Below, piece by piece: positions 60,401 to 64,000 of a stretch of 64,000 nt of DNA (position 1 is the first letter of the stretch; every line of letters starts with the position of its first letter). The position numbers and the translations under genes were made by a program. The notes under the pieces were generated by a model, which saw only the letters and a program-made list of their open reading frames with translations, made no database searches and was not told where the DNA came from. Source of the stretch: Ovis canadensis (taxonomy: Eukaryota > Chordata > Mammalia > Artiodactyla > Bovidae); the NCBI RefSeq assembly GCF_042477335.2, contig NC_091245.1, positions 88,264,501-88,328,500 on the forward strand, in the 5' to 3' direction.

Positions 60401-60805
60401 GGTCTGACTTCCCAGTTGAGAGACTGACTCACTGAACCTATGATGATAAATAGATTCTTCAACTTCGTTTGTTTGAACCCCACTTTTTCCAGTTTTGCCA
60501 AGTTAAGTGGAGGTGAACACTGTAAGTCCTTACTTCTCTCAGCTTTACGTATTGATAAATGAACCTGAGTTTTAGTAAGGCTTCTGTCTTGAGTGACTGA
60601 CCGATGAATCTTCTTGAAATTGCCCTTTGTGTTCCTTCTCCTTGGAAAACAAGCTTATCGTCGACTTTATACCTGCAAAAAAACGAAGTGATGACATGAT
60701 GGATCCAATCCAACCAGTTTGCTCTGAGGTGCCTTCAAACTCTTCTTGAAAAACCACAAAGAAAATTGCAAAAGTCTTGGTCATCCCCATCACAAATACA
60801 TTTAC
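45299..60805 (-). CDS. SLC16A4: SLC16A4 (MCT5), seven 3' coding exons, 5' end beyond window
   Basis: Monocarboxylate transporter-family member 4 (MCT5), a 12-helix major facilitator protein of the plasma membrane. Its physiological substrate is not well established. Coding exons on the minus strand, in order: 60,805-60,673; 60,031-59,888; 59,707-59,546; 58,295-57,780; 55,394-55,183; 54,188-54,095; 45,459-45,299. All junctions are GT-AG, phases match throughout, and the sum is 1,422 nt = 473 residues plus stop. The family TM5 signature appears as [19 protein letters not shown]. The poorly conserved cytosolic loop between helices 6 and 7 is in the 516-nt exon. The exon with the initiator and the TM1 motif (GGWGW in human, from memory) was not found up to position 64,000. 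The C-terminus, [18 protein letters not shown], is longer than the human RWKNSLT. Confidence 0.95.
45825..45930 (+). repeat. Old MIR/L2-like fragment in SLC16A4 last intron
   Basis: aacaaacatttgagttctat, gcaatgtgctaggtgttgat, agacatggcccctgcactca. Assignment to a family is uncertain. Confidence 0.4.
46105..46312 (+). mobile_element. Bov-tA SINE in SLC16A4 last intron
   Basis: ccctggtagctcagatgata, tgcaatgcaggagacccagg, ccgctccagtattcttgcca. Confidence 0.92.
46457..46678 (+). mobile_element. Bov-tA SINE, second copy in the same intron
   Basis: gggcttcccaggtggtgcta, ggaagatcccctggagaaga, gccgcaaagagtcggacatg. Confidence 0.92.
47762..47905 (-). mobile_element. CHR-family SINE (antisense) after a T tract
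   Basis: A run of T (the inverted A tail), then ttatgtggcttacaggatct, gattgaacccaggtccctgg, ctaaccactggactgcctgg. Confidence 0.8.
48158..48345 (+). mobile_element. Bov-tA SINE with internal deletion
   Basis: ggggcttccctggtgactca, gggtttgatcccctggaaaa, ccacttcagtattcttgcct. The 'gttgggaagat' block between the two boxes is missing. Confidence 0.85.
48449..48555 (+). mobile_element. CHR-family SINE
   Basis: gggaattccctggtggttca, gcaagggaaataagatcttg, catgctgccaggcacagtca, with an A-rich tail. Confidence 0.7.
48800..51360. other. SLC16A4 last intron, no recognised features
   Basis: AT-rich unique DNA. A (GT)n run at 51,360-51,379 follows. No exon on the minus strand was found here. Confidence 0.5.
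51662..52530 (+). other. Candidate terminal exon of the same + strand transcript
   Basis: An acceptor with a strong tract (ttgtttttctttttcatttccatacag|GAAGGAG) is followed by 12 sense codons, [12 protein letters not shown], then TAG at 51,698-51,700. These are in phase with the donor at 40,024, giving a 43-residue ORF. About 800 bases later AATAAA (52,505-52,510) is followed by TGTTTTCTG...TCTGTGG, a good cleavage context. The exon lies antisense within the last intron of SLC16A4. It may be a long non-coding RNA; I do not recognise the peptide. Confidence 0.45.
52505..52510 (+). terminator. Poly(A) signal of the candidate transcript
   Basis: AATAAA in ttcacaataaagtgatg with a U/GU-rich element 10-35 bases downstream. 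It is on the opposite strand to SLC16A4 and too far from RBM15 to be its normal end. Confidence 0.5.
52531..54094. other. SLC16A4 last intron, right part
   Basis: Unique AT-rich DNA with a T run at about 52,966-52,980. A minus-strand AATAAA (53,608-53,603) exists but follows no coding exon. Confidence 0.5.
54095..54188 (-). CDS. SLC16A4: SLC16A4 exon: TM11
   Basis: Encodes [20 protein letters not shown], then [12 protein letters not shown]. 94 nt, phase 0 to phase 1. The following intron is about 8.6 kb, by far the longest among those seen here. Confidence 0.95.
55183..55394 (-). CDS. SLC16A4: SLC16A4 exon: TM9-TM10
   Basis: Encodes [20 protein letters not shown], then [20 protein letters not shown] and a helix ending [11 protein letters not shown]. 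212 nt, phase 1 to phase 0, flanked by tttcag|GTATCA and ACTG|gtgagtag. Confidence 0.95.
55554..55835 (-). mobile_element. BovB LINE 3' end fragment (antisense)
   Basis: gctcagtcgtgtctgactct, tccatcaccaactcctagag, gtccgttgagtcggtgatgc, cagcatcacggtcttttcca. Confidence 0.92.
56555..56772 (-). mobile_element. Bov-tA SINE (antisense)
   Basis: gttgcttcagtcatgtccaa, tgtccatgggtttctccggg, cctccaggggatcttccaaa, ccacctgggaagccc. A short (GT)n precedes it. Confidence 0.9.
57235..57480 (+). repeat. MIR SINE, near complete
   Basis: ttgtttaatcctagtaacct, attgcagataaggaaatcaa, agtaacttgcccaaggtcat, tttcaaccactgcactgtgc. Confidence 0.85.
57780..58295 (-). CDS. SLC16A4: SLC16A4 exon: TM6, large cytosolic loop, TM7-TM8
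   Basis: Begins [20 protein letters not shown] (TM6). It continues through a polar, Ser/Glu-rich loop of about 90 residues and ends in hydrophobic helices ([20 protein letters not shown]) and [11 protein letters not shown]. Acceptor ctgtttag|GTGCCC and donor GCTG|gtaagaaag. 516 nt, phase 1 to phase 1. The loop is the fastest-changing part of the protein compared with my recollection of human. Confidence 0.95.
59546..59707 (-). CDS. SLC16A4: SLC16A4 exon: TM5 with MCT signature
   Basis: Encodes [20 protein letters not shown], then [20 protein letters not shown] and [31 protein letters not shown] corresponds to the conserved YFxkRR.LA.G.A..G motif of the family. 162 nt, phase 1 to phase 1. Confidence 0.96.
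59888..60031 (-). CDS. SLC16A4: SLC16A4 exon: TM3-TM4
   Basis: Encodes [20 protein letters not shown], then a glycine-rich helix ([14 protein letters not shown]) and [13 protein letters not shown]. It is flanked by cttttcccaag|GTCCCC and CCTG|gtgagtcc. 144 nt, phase 1 to phase 1. Confidence 0.95.
60673..60805 (-). CDS. SLC16A4: SLC16A4 exon: end of TM1 region and TM2
   Basis: Reads [20 protein letters not shown], then [20 protein letters not shown] and RFFAG. Acceptor tttgatttag|GTAAATG and donor GCAG|gtataaag. It starts in phase 0 and ends in phase 1. It is the most 5' exon in the window. Confidence 0.95.
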
Positions 60806-60934
60806 CTAAATCAAAGCAGAGCAGAGTCCAAGTCAGGTGGTGAGTAAGCCATTACAGGGGAGGTTAGGACTGCTGGCAGCTGTGATTCTGGCTCACCTGT
60901 ATTTTACAAGTTTGTTTGCCAGTTCCTTTTTGTA

Positions 60935-61045
60935 ACGTATTTTATGGGATGGTTGTCCCATTAGAGTGTCTAATCACTTTACATGAAAGCATCTGATTTA
61001 ATCCTCATTACGGTGCATGGAATAGGGTTAATATTGTATTAGAAA
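60935..61045 (+). repeat. MIR-like fragment next to a CHR SINE
   Basis: taatcactttacatgaaagc, tctgatttaatcctcattac: MIR-like. The remainder may continue at about 61,228 (aggaagttaaggtttagaga). Confidence 0.5.
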
Positions 61046-61225
61046 TTCAGGGAACTTCCTTCCATGCTCCTAATGCAGGGAGGTCCAGATTTGATCCCTG
61101 GTCAGAAAACTAGATTCCACATGCCACAATTAAGAGTTAGCATGCCGCAACTAAAGATCCTCTGTGCTGCAATGAAGATCCTGTGTGTTGCAAGAAAGAT
61201 CCAGCACAGCCAGACAGATAGGAAG
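61046..61225 (+). mobile_element. CHR-2-type SINE
   Basis: gatttgatccctggtcagaa, ttccacatgccacaattaag, gctgcaatgaagatcctgtg. Confidence 0.8.
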
Positions 61226-61777
61226 AAATACAGGAAGTTAAGGTTTAGAGAGCTTATTGACCAACCACTGTACCATTCTGTTAACAATAGCATCTGTTTA
61301 AAACAGCTAATTCTAGTTACCTCTGTGAGAGAGATGTGTTGGTCCAAATAACCTAAGAGTTTGCTTTAACTCTGCTTTTGAGCTGAATATGCCGGGACAG
61401 CAAGGGTTAATGAGGATGTATGGTCACCTTATGTTTGGGTCATGTGCCCCACTCTTCAGTCCCACCTTACCTTCCTTGCCCGCACCATCCTTCTCCTCTC
61501 CACTAGGGGGAGCACCCTCTTTGAGGTCAGGTTTTCTTTCAATGCAGTACTCACATTTGTTTCTTGGAATTCTGATTAGAAGGGGGGCAGTGAGGAGCAA
61601 GGTTCTGAGGGGAACTGGAAGGGAGGCTCAGCCAGTCTCTAGTCAAAAAGCCCAGAAACCACGCCTACTCACTCTGTCTACAGGGGCTTCCTAGTGTCCC
61701 CTTTCTTTTCCTTTGTTCAGTGGCCTTGTTTGAAGGCTACTTTCTCTGCTTTGAAGTTGGCCGTGCTTTGTGGAGAG

Positions 61778-61978
61778 CTTCCCTGGTGGCTCAGATGGTA
61801 AAGCGTCTGCCTACAATGTGGGAGACCTGGGTTCAGTCCCTGGGTCAGGAAGATCTGGAGCAGGAAATGGTAACCCACTCCAGTATTCTTGCCTGGAAAA
61901 TCACATGGATGAAGGAACCTGGTAGGCTACAGTCCATGGGGTCGCAAAGGGTCAGACACGACTGAGCGACTTCACTTT
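61778..61978 (+). mobile_element. Bov-tA SINE
   Basis: agcttccctggtggctcaga, gttcagtccctgggtcagga, ccactccagtattcttgcct, gacacgactgagcgacttca. Confidence 0.93.
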
Positions 61979-62092
61979 CTATGCTTTGTGGAAGGACCAC
62001 AGGTCCTGGGTTCCTTATCACTGATTCTTTCTCTCTGGTTCTGCACGCATCTCTATAGTGAGATAGACACAGACAGTCATTCACTATGATTG

Positions 62093-62255
62093 ACTGTCCA
62101 TGGGATTTTCCAGGCAAGAATATTGTAGTGGGTTGCTATTTCCTTCTCCAGGGGATCTTCGGACCCAGGAATCAAAGCCTGGTGTCCTGCATTACAGGCA
62201 GATTCCTGCACTGTAGGCGGATCCTTTACTGACTGAGCTATGAGGGAAGTCGTGT
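62093..62255 (-). mobile_element. Bov-tA SINE (antisense), with a small internal duplication
   Basis: gtccatgggattttccaggc, tccttctccaggggatcttc, tgagctatgagggaagtc. The segment ACAGGCAGATTCCTGCA / GTAGGCGGATCCTTTAC is a duplicated block. Confidence 0.85.
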
Positions 62256-62269
62256 TGGAGTTGTGAATA

Positions 62270-62460
62270 CTGTGTTCTGCCTGCAGTCAGCCTGCCTCTG
62301 CTGGAATCTTGGCTCTGCTTTGTACTAGGGGTGTGACCTTGGGTGAACTACAAAAGTTACACTTCCTTTCTTGGAAAGTGGAGATAAAGGACTAGTTCAT
62401 AGTTCATAGTTCCATCTAGTTCATAGGACTGTGAAGACAGAAAATTCTGGTAAATAATAA
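62270..62460 (-). repeat. MIR SINE (antisense)
   Basis: atcttggctctgctttgtac, gtgtgaccttgggtgaacta. It includes a short local repeat of TAGTTCATAG near 62,393-62,425. Confidence 0.7.
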
Positions 62461-64000
62461 CCTATTAACTATGTTTTTATCATTTTGTGTAAACATTCTA
62501 CTTTCCCAAGAGCTTGAGACTCATATTACTGTCTGTGATATCTTTCTAACTCAGGTTAACTTACCCAGAAGTAAATTCATCTTTCTCTTACCCCATGCCT
62601 GTTTTCCTTTTCATTTCTCTTGATTGGTACCATCTACTGACTCATCCAATCAGAGACCTGCCTCCATTTAGAAACTTCCTTTCCTCAGCTTCTACCTGCT
62701 AAATAAAGTAACCAAGACGTTCTGCTCCATCCTCACCAACAGACTCTTCAGAGTAATATTATTTCTTGTCTGGAGTGAGGGACTAGGAATCAGTGGTGGC
62801 TCAAAGGCTTCAAAAGAAGAGATGGTGAGGAGGAAGTCCTTTAATGTATTCTTCCCATTCTGACATGATAGAAACTATAAGACTTTACTTATTTAGAGTG
62901 AACAATGCTATGGACACCAGGGCTATATATTAAAAAATGAAAAGGCATTTTATCAAGCACTTTGTAATCATAATGTTCCTCAAAGGTACCTCTGTCAGGA
63001 AATGAGGTTAGAGAATATGCATGAACTTTAAATGACACAGACTTGTTTCTTCTGGTTCAAAATACAGAGTGGTGATTGCATCCTCTAATGAGCAAGGAGC
63101 AATACAGTGGGTCCTCATTCTATAAAATTACCCTTCCTCTTCTGTGGTCATGGACTCCGTGCTGGCATCTGCAGGATGCTGGCTTCTAGGTTCTTAGCCA
63201 CCTGAATTTGGCGAACTACTGGTCCCCAAAAAAGAACCTTTTGTCTCTGGTCTTACCTTGATGTCTCAGCATAGCAGCAGTAAGTAGATGTGACTTGTCT
63301 CTACTCCCTGGGACTGTACCTTCCACTGTGTATATCAAGAAGACCAAGAAACAGCCTTTGTATCTACTGTGCCTCCCTCCCTTAACTTGTAACCTTCCAA
63401 CTTTGTTCCTATTTGACTTAGATAGTACAAATCTATCTAGATTTTCAGGCTAGATCCCAAGGTTTAGATATTCCATTAGTTAACTGAAGTCTGTAGTCTA
63501 CTATTTCATCTTATGTTTTGGACTAAGGTTGATGGGTTTCAGTCCTGTTCCAGAGTCCACATCAGACATTATAAATGGTCTTCCCCCAAAATAAAAGCTC
63601 CTAGAAATTCTGCAGCCCTCTTATTTCCTTTTTATCATTAAAAGCATGCCTTCCCCCCACCCCCACTCGCATAGTAAGAACTCCCTCACCAGACCATTCT
63701 AAGAATATTGTCTTGGGAAAGGAGGGCTGGATCACAGTGGCTCCTTTTTAATGCAGAACACAGGCTTTGTCAGAGATTATTGTTTAATAACAATAGAGTT
63801 TTGCCCAGAGAACGCACTGGTCATAGCAAACACCCTCTTCCAGCAACACAAGAGAAGATTCTACGCATGGACATCACCAGATGGTCAATACTGAAATCAT
63901 TTTGATATATTCTTGGCAGCCAAAGATGGAGAAGCTCTATACAGTCAGCAAAAACAAGACTGGGAGCTGACTGTGGCTCAGATCACGAACTCCTTATTGC

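Larger units (their letters stand above)
60806..64000 (-). other. SLC16A4: SLC16A4 5' intron (part)
   Basis: No sequence resembling the first coding exon (GGWGW motif) is found on the minus strand, so this stretch is intron upstream of the first visible exon. It holds the SINE and MIR copies listed, and unique DNA from about 62,460 to 64,000 in which I see no gene. Confidence 0.65.

Overview
This is a bovid (cattle, sheep or goat-like) nuclear genome segment. Ruminant-specific SINEs are scattered throughout (Bov-tA, Bov-A2, tRNA-Glu-derived CHR-2). There are BovB LINE fragments, a bovine-type L1 3' end, and many older mammalian MIR, L2 and MER copies. The two genes I can identify, RBM15 (+ strand) and SLC16A4 (- strand), are neighbours on human 1p13.3, so the segment is syntenic with that region.

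Layout. Positions 1-23.4 kb are intergenic and repeat-rich: nested SINE insertions with visible target-site duplications, an L1 3' end (15.75-16.8 kb), a BovB reverse-transcriptase fragment (21.9-22.9 kb) and a possible old processed pseudogene (19.6-20.0 kb). A CpG-rich promoter occupies about 23.55-24.75 kb. It carries a perfect TCTCGCGAGA palindrome, six CCAAT boxes and a YY1 motif at the probable start site. RBM15 follows: a giant coding exon (24,649-27,514) with three RRMs and most of the SPOC domain, then alternative 3' exons at 30.78 kb and 31.54 kb and a poly(A) signal at 32.41 kb. From 32.4 to 45 kb the sequence is mostly repeats and unique non-coding DNA. SLC16A4 (MCT5) runs leftward from beyond the window's right end. 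Seven coding exons with GT-AG junctions and matching phases encode the last 473 residues; the exon with the start codon and transmembrane segment 1 lies outside.

Most interesting: (i) the terminal exon of RBM15 and its downstream flank contain a cluster of small stem-loops that repeat TGTTTGC in or beside their loops, two of them arising from a local duplication; (ii) the alternative exon for the end of the RBM15 SPOC domain appears frameshifted against the human isoform; (iii) an apparently unannotated + strand transcript (exons at 39,865-40,024 and 51,662-~52,530) has strong splice sites, an in-frame 43-codon ORF across the junction and a good poly(A) signal, and runs antisense through the last SLC16A4 intron; (iv) the upstream RBM15 ATG overlaps a CCAAT box and lies upstream of the likely transcription start, which favours the ATG at 24,781.
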